Assembly: GCA_034190875.2 (NCBI GenBank)
Contig: CM067353.1
Coordinates: forward strand, 29,739,725-29,803,724
From: Urechis unicinctus
Taxonomy: Eukaryota; Annelida; Polychaeta; Xenopneusta; Urechidae
Length of the DNA stretch: 64,000 nucleotides
Direction of reading: 5' to 3'
Below, piece after piece: positions 23,641-38,814 of this stretch. Made by a program: the position numbers and the translations under genes. Under the pieces are notes generated by a model that was not told the DNA's origin, searched no databases, and saw only the letters and a program-made list of their open reading frames with translations. The stretch's first letter is position 1; every line of letters starts with the position of its first letter.

Positions 23641-24647
23641 CTTTTAGTTATGAAACTGATTAATACTAATACTTTAATGTCGTGTTGTTTTGCTGCTGCG
23701 TGTATGTAACTGTCATAAATTCAAGACATTTTGGTGAACACTTAAAGTTCTTGTGGTTGCTGTAAATAAATTTATCTGTTACAGAATATTTATGACTGAA
23801 GGTTTTCTGCCGTTTAACATTGATTATGTTGCAACACCTTTTTTAAATATTCACTTACTTTTTTTGTCAATTCAGGCTGTTTGTAATCTTAAAGGTGCTG
23901 TCTGCTGTATGTATGATTTTATATTAACAGTCTTTTAAAAATAATAACATGGATCCATGACAACAAACTGCAATGTAAACATTCTTATAATGACCATAAT
24001 GATAAAGTTAATGATTGTTTGTTGAAGAATTTTGTACGTGTTAACATTCTTGATTTAAGGAATAAACTAGTTACATTTCTAATGAGTAATGGTTTAAGCA
24101 GGTTTCATATGTAAACGTTGACCAGTTCAGAATAATTTTTCAGACGAAAACAAAACAGCAACCAAATACGACAATCTGAAAGAAAAAAGAATTCCCCAAC
24201 ATAATATCAGCATTGAGAGAGTTGATTGGTGTGAATGACCTCAATATGCTGGTATGCATTGTGAGCAGCATGCAATCTACGTATTATCCTCATAGCCTAC
24301 TGTTAAGTCATGACATCTCCCGTAGTGAGTAATTACTCAAACCCAATCGTTGGCATGGACCTTATCACAATGCAGAAGTAGTTGTTTTCCCGTATTAATG
24401 CAACAAAAGCCACCTAACACATGAACATGACATATTCCCCACAAAGAAACAAGGATGTTGTTCACAACTCATTTATGTACTTTTATTAACCGAAATTATT
24501 ATACCAGTTGTATAAAAATGCAAACGATTGCAAGGACTGGTTTGGGATGAGACTGCGTTCACATGGCTAATTGAGTATATGTCAGCAATATTATACAATC
24601 TGTGTGAAAACCTCGTCAGAAAGTTAGGCTGCAGCAATTTTCATTAC
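23641..24647. other. Region without recognisable gene
   Basis: AT-rich sequence between the HSPA12 pseudogene and the segmental duplication. No domain, splice structure or tandem repeat is visible. Confidence 0.5.
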
Positions 24648-26745
24648 AATTTTATTTTCTTAACAGTGATAATTAAGTTTACTTCCATGAAGCCATGAAG
24701 TACCGGTTTAAGGAATCTGTATCTACGGATAAATTTATCTAAAATTCATGACCCCATCGCAGATTAGAACCACTCAACCTGCAACTGAGACTGCAACACG
24801 CACAATTAACTACACCCCTGAATCAGTGGTGTTAATTGAAGTCCTGCATATCTTAAGAGAGCATGACAAATTTTTTGATAGACCTCATTGACCAATTCCA
24901 ACATTTCACGTAGCACCTGTATGCTGAGTGATACTAACAGCTGACTCTTGCCGAGCACACTACGTGCAGTTTGTCCCTAGTGACAGTCAAGTTGATTGCC
25001 AATGTCCAGAGAAGCATGTAAAAACACCTACACGCAAGGAGGAAGAGTGTAAGATGTTTGTGACAAAAGAATGATAGACGTAAATTTTCCTTCCGCTCGC
25101 TTGTCGGATGAATGCTAACGCCAGCTGGTGTATATTATGGAATTAATCACATGATCAGATAACACGCCTCTGAGAGAATCACTTGGTCCTATGAAAATGG
25201 CATACATGTATTCCGTAGTCATACATTTCTCTCTCGATAACGAAAACACCTTCAATGACCATTTTGGCATCAGAAACTGATGCTATGAAATTCTATAACT
25301 GCCTCTCTATCGTTGACCTCGATCAAGATTACAGCGTACACAAGTCATTGAAAAATGGCAATTTTCTGACTTGCTATTATTTGACAACGACAAGAGCTTT
25401 CATGGCCATTTTGAATTCAGAAAATGATGTTACAAAGTTCAATAACTGGCATCACCATATCATCCGCGTGACCATGCGATAACATACTTATCGCGATGGC
25501 ACCTACACGTGATAATCAAGCGCCCGACCCTGTGATGATGGGTTCATCTATAGGAGATGTGGGAGAGTTTTCCTTTTTTGACGCTAGTGATTTTGAGACG
25601 GATGTTAGTGTTCCTGGTGCTACAGATACCAAATGGGACGTAGGAGGTGCTGCTTGTGCTGTGCTGTTTGAGGCGATATGTGGAAAAGACCGAGCTTTTT
25701 CTCGAGCTCTGATTGGCTGAGAGTAGTGTGCCATGCGATAAATACACATGTTACTGTCGCTGAGGGGTATTGACTTGAGTGCCTGTGTTCCAGCAGACCA
25801 TTTTGCGGCTTAGTCACCCTTCAATGAAGTGAAGCAACGTACTGCCAGAAACTATCACATATGTTTGAAATTCAATATAACCACATATGGACGCTGTAAA
25901 TGACCAAAGCGGTGCTCTACACATAAAGGCTATTCCAGGAATTGTTCACAAATCGACTATTCAATTATTATTGAAGATCAAATGACAACGAGATCTGGAC
26001 GAGGACGTGTCATCGTCGATCACTACAAACCTTTGCATTAACTGTTAAGGCCTCCCTATAATTTCAATTCATTGACCTTCAACCTTTTATTGGTCTTACG
26101 TAGTAAATAACAATATGGAAGTCACCAGAGTGAGTTGTTCGCTACTGCGCGACTCGCTTTCCAACATGTCTCAGAAAGGTAAGGTGATTACGTTGTTCAT
26201 TCATCGTCCTCACACACTATCCTACTCATATCATAACGTAAAGTTAGGTAATATCGCAATCGTCGTGGATAATCCAGAGCCATTCCCGCACGTCCATATT
26301 TGTATACAACCCTTTCCATTTTCACAAGGAGTAAAGTCATAACCCTACGATATATATTTACGAATATTATGAATATGCACACGTGACAAAAATAACAGAC
26401 CTTATTATTGCATGTAAGCTGCTTTTTATTTACCAGACACAAGCGCCAATCGTATGATTGCTGAATTTTTTAGGAGATTTTCTACGGCTCTGTCCTTGCA
26501 GAAACCTTTTGCGTCATTACTCGCAGCTATGAATATTCTCAATTATTCTCTCTGGTCGTACCCGAGTGGCACGTTAATGCCTTCATTACATCATTGTGCA
26601 ACAGGGTTGTTTGACTTGCGTTTATTGTCTTATCCACCGAAGTTATGGAGGTATCACCATTCACTGTCATTAGGGTACTACTTGTGCTTAGTCAATCAAA
26701 TGAGACAATGAGGAAGCCGAAATGAATCATTATGGAAATACCACA

Positions 26746-26751
26746 TTTATT
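26746..26751 (-). terminator. Poly(A) signal of zinc-finger gene A
   Basis: AATAAA on the minus strand begins 9 bases beyond the stop codon of the copy A zinc-finger gene. It is conserved at the same place in copy B (34,614-34,619). This implies a very short 3' UTR. Confidence 0.55.
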
Positions 26752-26759
26752 ATATCTCC

Positions 26760-27620
26760 CTACACACCGTGCGCATGCCGCTTATGTCGGACCAACGAGT
26801 AGGGTCGAGCATAGGATTTAGGGCACAATGAACATGTGTGCGGCTTACTGTCACTGTGTATGTACATATGCATCCGCAAATCATAACGACGAGCTGTAGA
26901 GAACCCACATACAGAACACCTGTGTAACCCCTGGGGGACACCTTTCTTCCTCGTGGTACGCGCACAGGAAGGCAGATGATATGATTCAGTGTCCATGGAG
27001 GGTTGCGGAACAGAGGCCTGAGGGTTCAGATCGAAGATGGAAGTGGTGTCGTCCTCCTCAAGCGGCCGTATCATCTCCATCGTCCTCAGAACCTCCAAGT
27101 TACGTTCGAATAAACTGTCAATCATATCGACAGAGCCATGGATACCTGAATGTGAAGAGCTAGAAAAACAATTGTCAAGTGGCTGTGATGGGCACTGGTC
27201 ATCAGCGTGTTGGGGGCTGGACGAGTTCGAGCCATGAAAGGGGGTCGTGTCAGGAACAGGGGTCGTGTCAGAAGATACAGGGGAGGAGGTGTGTTGAAAC
27301 TCGGCATCAGTCGAGGCCAGGCCTGACGTCACATAGGCATTTGTGGACAGGTAGGATTGGAATAGCAAGTCACAAGCCGCGACACATTGTGGTCGATGGC
27401 CCATCATCGATCGGAGAAAATCCACGTAAGTCATACTCCGTATAGAGCGCGGCTGTTCCGAAAGTACACTGTCCGCACCTCTGACTTCGCAATAGCTTAG
27501 CGCTGTGCGAGACACCTCTTGTTCAGCAGGAAGTAAACCGTCGCCGTCACTAGAAGATGAACCAGGCTCGCTCATTGGCTCGATCTTGATGTTCACATCG
27601 TCCTCCGTGAGATTATCCAT
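26760..27620 (-). CDS. Two-finger C2H2 zinc-finger protein, copy A
   Basis: 286 residues. Finger 1 (235-255) is CSVCGFSTARRYDLRMHMYIH-type, C-x2-C-x12-H-x3-H. Finger 2 (263-284) is C-x2-C-x12-H-x4-H with PKSYARPYSL. The N-terminus is acidic and Ser-rich with IKIEP (11-15), a consensus SUMO-acceptor site at Lys12. It is therefore a probable nuclear DNA-binding regulator. I chose the ATG at 27620 because it lies immediately after a CAG acceptor (27,621-27,623). A good donor (GTGAGG, 27,779-27,774) gives a 159-nt intron, and in the spliced exon there is an in-frame TGA upstream. The longer unspliced frame starting at 27,689 is interrupted by a stop in copy B, so it is unlikely to be coding. Copy B differs by about ten residues with no breaks, which suggests both are still selected. 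The exact family is not recognised. Confidence 0.85.
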   Translation of the reverse strand: MDNLTEDDVNIKIEPMSEPGSSSSDGDGLLPAEQEVSRTALSYCEVRGADSVLSEQPRSIRSMTYVDFLRSMMGHRPQCVAACDLLFQSYLSTNAYVTSGLASTDAEFQHTSSPVSSDTTPVPDTTPFHGSNSSSPQHADDQCPSQPLDNCFSSSSHSGIHGSVDMIDSLFERNLEVLRTMEMIRPLEEDDTTSIFDLNPQASVPQPSMDTESYHLPSCARTTRKKGVPQGLHRCSVCGFSTARRYDLRMHMYIHSDSKPHTCSLCPKSYARPYSLVRHKRHAHGV

Positions 27621-27779
27621 CTGCACGCACAAGCATAGTATCCATGATCGCATCGCCACATATATGTGATATCGCGTGGTTGTTTGCATTGTGCCTTAAA
27701 TAAAAAGAATGAACTGTTATTTAAATTTTGTTGATCCTTCCTATGCAATAGTGAACCAATACTAAATAATTAACCTCAC
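27621..27779 (-). other. Intron separating 5' UTR exon from zinc-finger CDS (copy A)
   Basis: Donor GAG/GTGAGG at 27,780/27,779 and acceptor GTGCAG at 27,621. Length 159 nt, identical in copy B (35,489-35,647). The upstream exon extends beyond 27,780 for an unknown distance and is non-coding by frame: an in-frame TGA lies about 27 bases before the splice. Confidence 0.6.
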
Positions 27780-27780
27780 C

Positions 27781-29255
<1,475 letters not shown>

Positions 29256-31671
29256 CCCCACATTTATGCATTTATAAACAACATATGGTAACTCAAGGTC
29301 AAAAAGGAAAGCGGTCTGTTGCCTCATATAAAGCAAAGATTTGTGTCTGTGAGGCCATAGACACAGAATGATGGAGAGGTCAGTTGAGGAAACCAACCGT
29401 AAGAAGGAATGTTTGGTAGACCTCATGACTTGGTAGGTATGGTTGCATCGCCGTTGTGCTGTGTTGGCCAGGTCGATATATGACCACCATCGAGTTGGGT
29501 CGATCTATTCAAATCGAAAGGCAAATATGCTGCAGATCGAACGGACATTGACAGGATTAAGGGAATGAAGGAAGGATGGTTTCGACATCAACAAGCCTCA
29601 ACTAGCAGGACATCATCAAATAGTTTATTTCAGCTTCAATGGGCTTACATATATCACAACATCCATTATGGTTCAATAAGACTGCCACAATCATGCTAAG
29701 CTTAACTTTAAAAGATATACCAGTTGATTTATTCACTGAAGATGTTGTTTACCTTTCACACCCCTTGTTAACGCTGGCTGAAACCATGGCTGACGGTTTA
29801 GGGGAAATTGACGTTAAAAAAGTGGGTTTTTTAAAAACGATGATTTGGCATAAGGATGAGAAGCTTAACGAGCCAGTGAGGCCAAGCGAGCTATTTGGGC
29901 AGTTCCCAATTAATAGAATTGCTTGTTTTAAAGTGAAAGCCTTCCTTTACATGCCAAGTCTCAGAGTGCGCATGTTGAAAATCACAGGTTAAGTCAAATC
30001 ATCCAACGAGTGCGTTCCGCGAGCGACAGTGACATATATACATCAGCCAGGCGAAACGGAACACTGCCGAACGCGCTTGTTGAATGAATTGACTTAGGTG
30101 CCTGTGCGTATGGAGATCTCGGAGGGTGAATGGAGACAAACCTGTCCAAATCAACCTTTCCATGATCGCGAAGTAGATGACGGGGTGTGGTTGAGGGGGA
30201 AGGGACGGGGGAGGGTGGTATTTCTTCAACGAGTTGATTGCTTGTTGACTATCATAACAACGCTTTAATGGTATAATGTTGTGACCTTCACAACATAAAC
30301 AATGTCATGTGATTTCAGTTTAACCCAGCAACAACATAATATCGGAGGCGCCCGAACAGCTTGAGCTAAACAGACCACATGACTCTGTATCAAGAGCCGC
30401 CTACAAGTACACATCCACTGCGCAACAAGCCCCAACGATCAGTAGCATTTATACACAGACGACATTTGGCATCGAACTAAGGACCTCGCTTGGATTCACT
30501 GGAACATCTCTTCCTTCTTAGGAATCGTTTCAATTGCAGTCTGCTACTAGAAGGGTACAAATCATCGGTAATTGACGATATTCAGTTTCAGCATTCAGTC
30601 TTCCTAACATTACCTTGAATCTCTTTACCAAAGTATTACAGGACAGTATCCCTAACATTCATCCCGTCGACGGATCATGTAGCTGCTCGAGAAATCTGGC
30701 TCGGTTAACACTCACACATGGCAGTATGGTGTTTATTCACAGTTGCATATGACGCAATCTGGGTATTATTACCAGCTGTGTTGGTTATCAATCAACACAG
30801 GCAAATAAGCATGATTCGCTCACATTGAATGTTTACAAACCCTTATTTTTTCAGATTGCCTCATTAAGATGTGGGGGGTGTGGTGGGTGGGGGGGGGGGG
30901 GGTTCTTTTGTATTGTTAAAAACGACTAACACATGGAAGCTAACATAACGATGGAGTTGATAAACGAGATCCAACACTTGATTAGGATTGGGAAATATTA
31001 ATGGACCTGCTTTATTCCAGCAACGTATTTACCCGGCCTGTGGCTTGTTTTGATTATTTGTGAACTTTAGAAAAATACCCAAATCTGAGTCGTGCTTTTA
31101 CACAAGTTAGTATGACGCAGCCATATGAGTTGGATGTCCACACAGATCAGCCATGGTATTGTCTTATTATAAATTATTCTCTAACTAATTTGCATTAACA
31201 CAGAGGGGACATTACATCGTCAGCAGTAGGAACAAGATTTTTAAAAAAAAAATATTATTTAAACAAGCTAATACAAATCTGTTTCGCCAACAAAAAAACC
31301 CCAATTCAATAAAAAGTAGATTTATAATCATATTCTAATATTGAAACATATTCACTTAGTAAATTTTCGGGCCGGATGCGATGAAATACCCAAATGACTT
31401 ATAAATAAATACAATGACGTTGACAAGTTTTTAGTACCAGCGCTTTGTGAGTACTGCAGATCGCATGAGCGATGTGATCTCTCTTTTCAAGAGAGTGCTC
31501 ACAAACACAAGGGGTACCTTCTTCGTACGATAGTCCACACAAATGAACAGCAATCAAGCTACTACTCAGTGCTCGACTGCTGATCCACTTTCATTGACAA
31601 GCTAATGAGTATCAATGGAGCATTAGCATTTGTATTAACACCAATCACGGATCATAGACCTGTTTTCACAA

Positions 31672-32135
31672 TTATGAGCACCAATTGCAAAACAGATCTA
31701 GGTTGAATTCGCTTTTTCATGTTTGGCAATCAGACGCTCAGAGTCCCGAAGTGGGAGAATATCATGTATAATGACTAAGCATCGTCGATGTAAGCATGCA
31801 TGCAATGTTCAAAGGGGTACGGACTCGTAAACGAACATGTTATACGCTTAAACACAACAAGTGCCATGGGGCTGACGCCATATGAACGTACGATATATGC
31901 CCGGTAGTTATTGGGATAAATGTCAGATATTGAGAGCCATCTTCTGCAGAATCACTTCAAACAACTCTGGTATATCAACATCAACATCCATGTGCTGTGC
32001 TTCCTGTTAGAGTTGTGTCTACAGAGAAAGAACAGAACCTGGCAGAACCACCACCACATCAAACAATGTGAATGGACACTTGTCATATGAAGGTCAGTTT
32101 AGAAAATGGAACCACTTCCTACAGCCATTGTTCAA
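31672..32135. repeat. Dispersed repeat shared with 60.4-60.8 kb
   Basis: From about TTTGGCAATCAGACGCT through AAATGGAACCAC, this segment matches 60,362-60,840 in the same orientation with few differences. It lies in the spacer between copies A and B of the segmental duplication. No coding capacity is recognised. Confidence 0.8.
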
Positions 32136-34627
32136 GAAAGATCATTTGCAGTGAAGCGTGGGGTGCTCGTGTATCCTAACCATTCGGATATACACTTAGA
32201 TGATGTTAACACATATAGCTTCAATAACAAGCGGTAACAGCCTAGCTTGAGGGTAGACGTTATAATCACACATAGACTGCCTTACACACTGCACTAGTGG
32301 CTGTGAGTGGTAGTTACAGCACACATTGAGTGTTGGTCATTAAAATTTTATTTTCTTAACAGTGATAATTAAGTTTACTTCAATGAAGCCATGAAGTACC
32401 GCTTTAAGGAATCTGTATCTACAGATAAATGTATCTCCATGACCCCATCGCAGATAAGAACCACTCAACCTGCAAATGAGACTGCAACACGCCGCTTTCG
32501 TATATATATAACTGCGAAAGTGAAAAAATTAACTAATAACTACACCCCTGAATCAGTGGTGTTAATTGAAGTTCTGTATATCTTAAGAGAGCGTGACAAA
32601 GCCATTGATAGACCTCATTGACAAATTCCAAGATTTCATGTAGCACCTGTATGCTGGGTGATACTAACAGCTGACTCTTGCCGAGCACACTACGTGCAGT
32701 TTGTCCCTAGTGACAGTCAAGTTGATTGCCAATGTCCAGAGAAGCATGTAAAAACACCTCCACGGGGGTATTAACTTGAGTGCCTGTGTTCCAGCAGACC
32801 ATTTTCCGGCTCAGTCACCCCTCAATGAAGTGAAGCAACGTACTACCAGAAACTATCACATATATTTGAATTTCAATATAACCACATATGGGCGCTCTAC
32901 ACATTAAGGTCATTCCAGTAATTGTTCACAAATCGACTATTCAACTATAATTGAAGATCAAATGACAACGAGATCTGGACATTTTTATCTTTAAACGAAG
33001 AGCAATTTACATCGTTTTTCATCCATTGCAAAAACTGTAGCGACAACGAGGACGTGTCATCGTTGATCACTACAAACCTTTGCATTAGCTGCTAAGGTTT
33101 CCCTATATTTTCAAACCAGAGTCAGTTGTTTGCTACTGCGCGACTCACTTTCCAACATGTTTCACAGAGGTAAGGTGAGTGGCTCATTCATTGTCCTCGT
33201 ATACTATCCTGCTCATATAATAACGTAAAGTGAGGTAAGGGGCGATCTCTGCTTGTTTGAAAACAGACCTTATTCCTTTTGGGTGGAAATAGAGTATTAT
33301 TCATTAGTACAGAGAATGGCGTATGAGTTCTCATTAAATATGAACTCGGGTTGTAAGTCTACATTATCCTAACCATGGTCTATAGAAGTAATATACAACG
33401 ACGATGCGAGCTCACTGTAAGCTAAGCTACGCTGGCAAGATCCATGTTGAACAGCAGTCACATCAACTCCTCAGAATGCAGGAGGTTGTTTAATGCAGAC
33501 ATGTTAGGAGACTCGCCTCATCAACTCACTACACGAAGGATTGCTAACGAGGAATGATGCCGAGGAGGTTCTCCTTTAGTCAGTGTTCTTGTGCGCCTTC
33601 GTTTACGTTGTAAAACGGCGAATAATAAGTTGCCTCTCCGCATCCTTGAACATGTTTTTGTTGTTGTATCTGTGTTATCATGACACGCCCTTAATGATCT
33701 GACTCTCCTTCGTCTGTCGATGACGTCAAACACATTAAACGACTCATTCTAAAATGCCACATTTGCTCAGTGTTGAGAATCTGGAATCATTTCAGGATAC
33801 CTGGGATGAGGCCCAATGATACAGCATCCCAGCAAGCGTCGGCTTAACGAGTACCATCCTTGCCATCGACCAGCTGCCGTCATAAACTTATTACGAACTG
33901 TATCATAATAAATTAGGGCCTTATAATTGATTCTTACCTCTTAGACAATGTCACTTTCTCGTTTCCGGGGCTATTCCTTATCATTTTACAAGGATTATTT
34001 GAAATTAGAGCTCTCACTACTAGAATATGCGCACCGGCACAATGGATAGTACTCACTAACCCAGGCATGGCTCCCAGTTGTGTTTGTATTAACATCAATT
34101 TAATGCACTCCTAAATGTAGATAGTTACAATAGTGGATAATTAATGAATTCAATTTGTCACAAAATCTTTTTCTATGCAGCTCACTTCCTATCTTCTTTC
34201 CAAGCCCTCGTAAACTTTATTTCAACAGCAGACAATCATTTGTGATATGACCTAGACATGACAAACAGACGTTATTATTGCATGTAGGCAATGACTGCAT
34301 TTTATTAACCAGACACAAGCGCCAATCGTATCGTTACTGAATTTTGGAGGAGATTTTCCACGGTTCTGTCCTTGCAGAACCCGTGTGCGTCATTACTCGC
34401 AACTATGAATATTCTCAATTATTCTCTCTTGTAGTACCCGAGTTGGCACGTTAATGCCTTCATGACATCATTGTGCGACAGGGTTGTTTGACTCGCGTTT
34501 AATGCGAAGTTATGGAGGTATCACCATTCACAGTCACAAAGGTTACTACTTGTGCTTAGTCAACCAAATGAGACAATGAGGAAGCCGAAACGAATCATTA
34601 TGGAAATACCACATTTATTATATCTCC

Positions 34628-35488
34628 CTACACACCGTGCGCATGCCGCTTGTGTCGGACCAACGAGTAGGGTCGAGCATAGGATTTAGGGCACAATGAA
34701 CATGTGTGCGGCTTACTGTCACTGTGTATGTACATATGCATCCGCAAATCATAACGACGAGCTGTAGAGAACCCACATACAGAACACCTGTGTATCCCCT
34801 GGGGGACACCTTTCTTACTCGTGGCACGCGCACAGGAAGGCAGATGATATGATTCAGTGTCCATGGAGGGTTGCGGAACAGAGGCCTGAGGGTTCAGATC
34901 GAAGATGGAAGTGGTGTCGTCCTCCTCAAGCGGCCGTATTATCTCCATCGCCCTCAGAACCTCCAAGTTACGTTCGAACAAACTGTCAATCATGTCGACA
35001 GAGCCATGGATACCTGAATGTGAAGAGCTAGAAAAACAATTGTCAAGTGGCTGTGATGGGCACTGGTCATCAGCGTGTTGGGGGCTGGACGAGATCGAGC
35101 CATGAAAGGGGGTCGTGTCAGGAACAGGGGTCGTGTCAGAAGATACAGGGGAGGAGGTGTGTTGAAACTCGGCATCAGTTGAGGCCAGGCCTGACGTCAC
35201 ATAGGCATTTGTGGACAGGTAGGATTGGAATAGCAAGTCACAAGCCGCGACACATTGTGGTCGATGGCCCATCATCGACCGGAGAAAATCCACGTAAGTC
35301 ATACTCCGTATAGAACGCGGCTGTTCCGAAAGTACACTGTCCGCACCTCTGACGACGCAATATCTTAGCGCTGTGTGAGACACCTCTTGTTCAGCAGGAA
35401 GTAAACCGTCGCCGTCACTAGAAGATGAACCAGGCTCGCTCATTGGCTCGATCTTGATGTTCACATCGTCCTCCGTGAGATTATCCAT
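34628..35488 (-). CDS. Two-finger C2H2 zinc-finger protein, copy B
   Basis: 286 residues, same architecture as copy A: SUMO-consensus IKIEP at 11-15, Ser/Thr-rich middle, C2H2 fingers at 235-255 and 263-284. The start at 35488 follows a CAG acceptor. The 159-nt intron (35,489-35,647) and the upstream donor GTGAGG are conserved, as is AATAAA at 34,614-34,619. Reading upstream of the ATG without splicing meets a stop (TAA near 35,530), which settles the start. Differences from copy A are mostly conservative and lie outside the finger cores (for example Arg/His and Glu/Val around residues 38-46). The finger cysteines and histidines are all kept. Function is unknown; a sequence-specific regulator is a reasonable inference. 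Confidence 0.85.
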   Translation of the reverse strand: MDNLTEDDVNIKIEPMSEPGSSSSDGDGLLPAEQEVSHTALRYCVVRGADSVLSEQPRSIRSMTYVDFLRSMMGHRPQCVAACDLLFQSYLSTNAYVTSGLASTDAEFQHTSSPVSSDTTPVPDTTPFHGSISSSPQHADDQCPSQPLDNCFSSSSHSGIHGSVDMIDSLFERNLEVLRAMEIIRPLEEDDTTSIFDLNPQASVPQPSMDTESYHLPSCARATSKKGVPQGIHRCSVCGFSTARRYDLRMHMYIHSDSKPHTCSLCPKSYARPYSLVRHKRHAHGV

Positions 35489-36842
35489 CTGCACGCACAA
35501 GCATAGTATCCATGAACGCATCGCCACTTATATGTGATATCGCGTGGTTGTTTGCATTGTGCCTTAAATAAAAAGAATGAGCTGTTATTTAAATTTTGTT
35601 GATCCTTCCTATGCAATAGTGAACCAATACTAAATAATTAACCTCACCTCGATCTGTCGATATGCGGTGAACTTTCAAGCGAGGAATCTGCCAAAGAGAA
35701 GGTCGTAGTTTCAGCGGTTATGGTCGGATTAGGTGGATCTCGTGCTCCGATGAGATTCACCAGTTGAAGTGTAGACGCATGCGTCGCACCTGATTATATC
35801 GTACCTGGACTGATTAACTCAACGAATTTCTACTCCGTTTTCTACTCGCGAGCATCGGCGACTTCTTTGATAATTCTTTGATTTGCCGCGTGTTGCACTC
35901 AAAAGCAGAAAAAGCAACTCGCCGAGAGAGAATCGAACGTAACGCGGTCTACGCGACGTTCACAGCTACCGCGTGACGCGCGTCTTCCCATTGAGACTGG
36001 GATCGCGGTCGAAATTCAAAATAACGGTTTTACTACTTCCGATCAAACATTTCACATCAAATCATGTAATATAGTTCTATGATATATTCTAAAAGAACCA
36101 TGTGCATAAACTACACAATCCATTTCGTGGCTGTCAACACTAAACATCAGTCCCATGTAAACAAAGTGTGTGCCTTGCTGTCTCTACCTAACTGGTAATC
36201 CACTCAATATAGTCGGCCTGACTCGAAATTCAAATCAGCTGCCTTACCAGAATGCCGCACATGCTGGAGAATATACCAATGGGACATATTTTTCTCCTTG
36301 CTGAGTGATTTATAGTATTTTGAATCATTTGCTCTAACTTTATCAAGCGGACATTACAGCGAGAGTAATTATGCATCTGATAATATATGTGAGGTGCGGA
36401 GGTGTCCCAGTTCCCCCGCCAGTTCCCTGTGTTTGGGTTTCAGAACCGACGTCTTAGCGCAGTGTTTTCTATGTGACATTATGATCTAGCTGCTCGTCAC
36501 TCAAATCATCATATCGGAAGAGTTCAGGGAATCGTTTCACTTACAACTCATACGTATGCACGAAGTAGCGCACATAACTGACTCGTTGCAAGTTGCGCAT
36601 ATAAGTTACTCGAAAACTGTTTCACTGCCGCGTATGAAATACACAGCTCTATGACATGCTCCTATGACCAACGAGCACGTCATAGCGCGCGAATTTTGGG
36701 CGGCGAGATGTTTTTTCTGCAACATTTCACATTGACGCACGTCAATATTATAAATATTTTGTGGAAGATGAAAATGACTACCTCAATTAGCGCTACACCG
36801 TTTTCTAATCACGATTTCAGTTGCAATTTTAAGAATTATGAC

Positions 36843-36878
<36 letters not shown>
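36843..36878. repeat. Short (CT)n(AT)n microsatellite
   Basis: Alternating CT then AT dinucleotides at the point where copy B lacks about 500 bases present in copy A (28,940-29,415). Confidence 0.9.
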
Positions 36879-38814
36879 CAATATGTTTACCACACATAAG
36901 TATATACCTCGTTACTTGGTAGGTATGGTTGCATCGCCGTTTCGCTCTGTTGGTCAGGTCGGTATATGACCACCATCGAGTTGGGTTGATCTATTCACAT
37001 CGAAAGGCAAATATGATGCAGAACGAACGGACATTGACAGGATTAAGGGAATGAAGGAAGGATGGTTTCGACATCAACATGCCTCAAATAGCAGGACATC
37101 ATCAAATAGTTTATTTCAGCTTCAATGGGCTTACATATATCACAACATCCATTATGGTTCAATAAGACTGCCACAATCATGCTAAGCTTAACTTTAAAAG
37201 ATATACCAGTTTGATTTATAGACTGTAGATGTTGTTTACCTTTCACACCCCTTGTTAACGCCGGCTGAAACCATGGCTGACGGTTTAGGGGAAATTGACG
37301 TTAAACGTATTTTTTCTTCTTCAAAACGATGATTTGGCATAAGGATTAGAAGCTTAACGAGCCAGTGAGGCCAAGCGAGCTATTTGGGCAGTTCCCAATT
37401 AATGGAATTGCTTGTTTTAAAGTGACAGCCTTCCTTTACATGCCAAGTCTCAGAGTGCGCATGTTGAAAATCACAGGCACTCAAGTCAAATCATCCATCG
37501 AGTGCGTTCCGCGAGCGACAGTGACATATATACATCAGCCAGGCGAAACGGAACACTACCGAACGCGCTTGTTGAATGAATTGACTTAGGTGCCTGTGCG
37601 TATGGAGATCTCGGAGGGCGAATGGAGACAAACCTGTCCAAATCAACCTTTCCATGATCGCGAAGTAGATGACGGGGTGTGGTTGAGGGGGAAGGGAGGG
37701 GGGAGGGTGGTATTTCTTCAACGAGTTGATTGCTTGTTGACTATCATAACAACGCTTTAATGGTATAATGTTGTGACCTTCACAACATAAACAATGTCAT
37801 GTGATTTCAGTTTAACCCAGCAACAACATAATATCGGAGGCACCCGATAAGCTTGAGGAAAACAGACCACATGACTCTGAATCAAGAGCCGCCTAGAAGT
37901 ACACATCGATTGCGCAACAAGCCCCAACGATCAGTAGCATTTATACACAGACGACATTTGGCATCGAACTAAGGACCTCGTTTGGATACACTGGAACATC
38001 TCTTACTTCTTAGGGATCGTTTCAATTGCAGTCTGCTACTAGAAGGGTACAAATCATCGGTAATTGACGATATTCAGTTTCAGCATTCAGCATGTCCAAC
38101 ATTACCTTGAATCTCTTTACCAAAGTATAACAGGACAGTATCCCTAACATTCATCCCGTCGACGGATCATGTAGCTGCTCGAGAAATCTGGCTCGGTTAA
38201 CACTCACACACGACAGTATGGTGTTTATTCACAGCTGCATATGACGCAATCTGGGTATTAGCAGCTGTGTTGGTTATCAATCAACACAGGCAAATAAGCA
38301 TGATTCGCTCACATTGAATGTTTACAAACCCTTATTTTTTCAGATTGCCTCATTAAGATGTGGTTTGGGGTGAGGGGTTCTTTTGTAGTGTTAAAAACGA
38401 CTGAACACATGGAAGCTAGCATGACGATGGAGTGGATCAAAGAGATCCAACACTTGATTAGGATTGGGAAATATTAATGGACCTGCTTTATTCCAGCAAC
38501 GTATTTACCCGGCTCACATTCTGTGGCTTGTTTTTATTTTTTGTGAACTTTAGAAAAATACCCAAATCTGAGTCGTGCTTTTACACAAGTTAGCATGACG
38601 CAGCCATATGAGTTGATGTCCACACAAATCAGCCATGGTATTGTCTTATTATAATTTACTCTCTGATTAATTTGCATAAACGCAGAGGGGACATTACATC
38701 GTCAGCAGTAGGAACAAGATTTTAAAAAAATATTATTTAAACAAGCTAATACAAATCTGTTTCGCCAACAAAATAATCCAATCCAATTAAAAGTTGGCGT
38801 TATCGGTCACGTTA

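Noticed and set aside
27621-27689. Extra 23 N-terminal codons of zinc-finger copy A (MQTTTRYHIYVAMRSW)
   Set aside because: Copy B has a stop in the same stretch, and a conserved splice acceptor directly precedes the next ATG. The stretch is intron.
29639-29992. 117-codon plus-strand frame (MGLHISQHPLWFNK) in duplication copy A
   Set aside because: The equivalent in copy B (about 37,125-37,480) has stops and frame changes, so it is not conserved as protein, and no domain is recognised.
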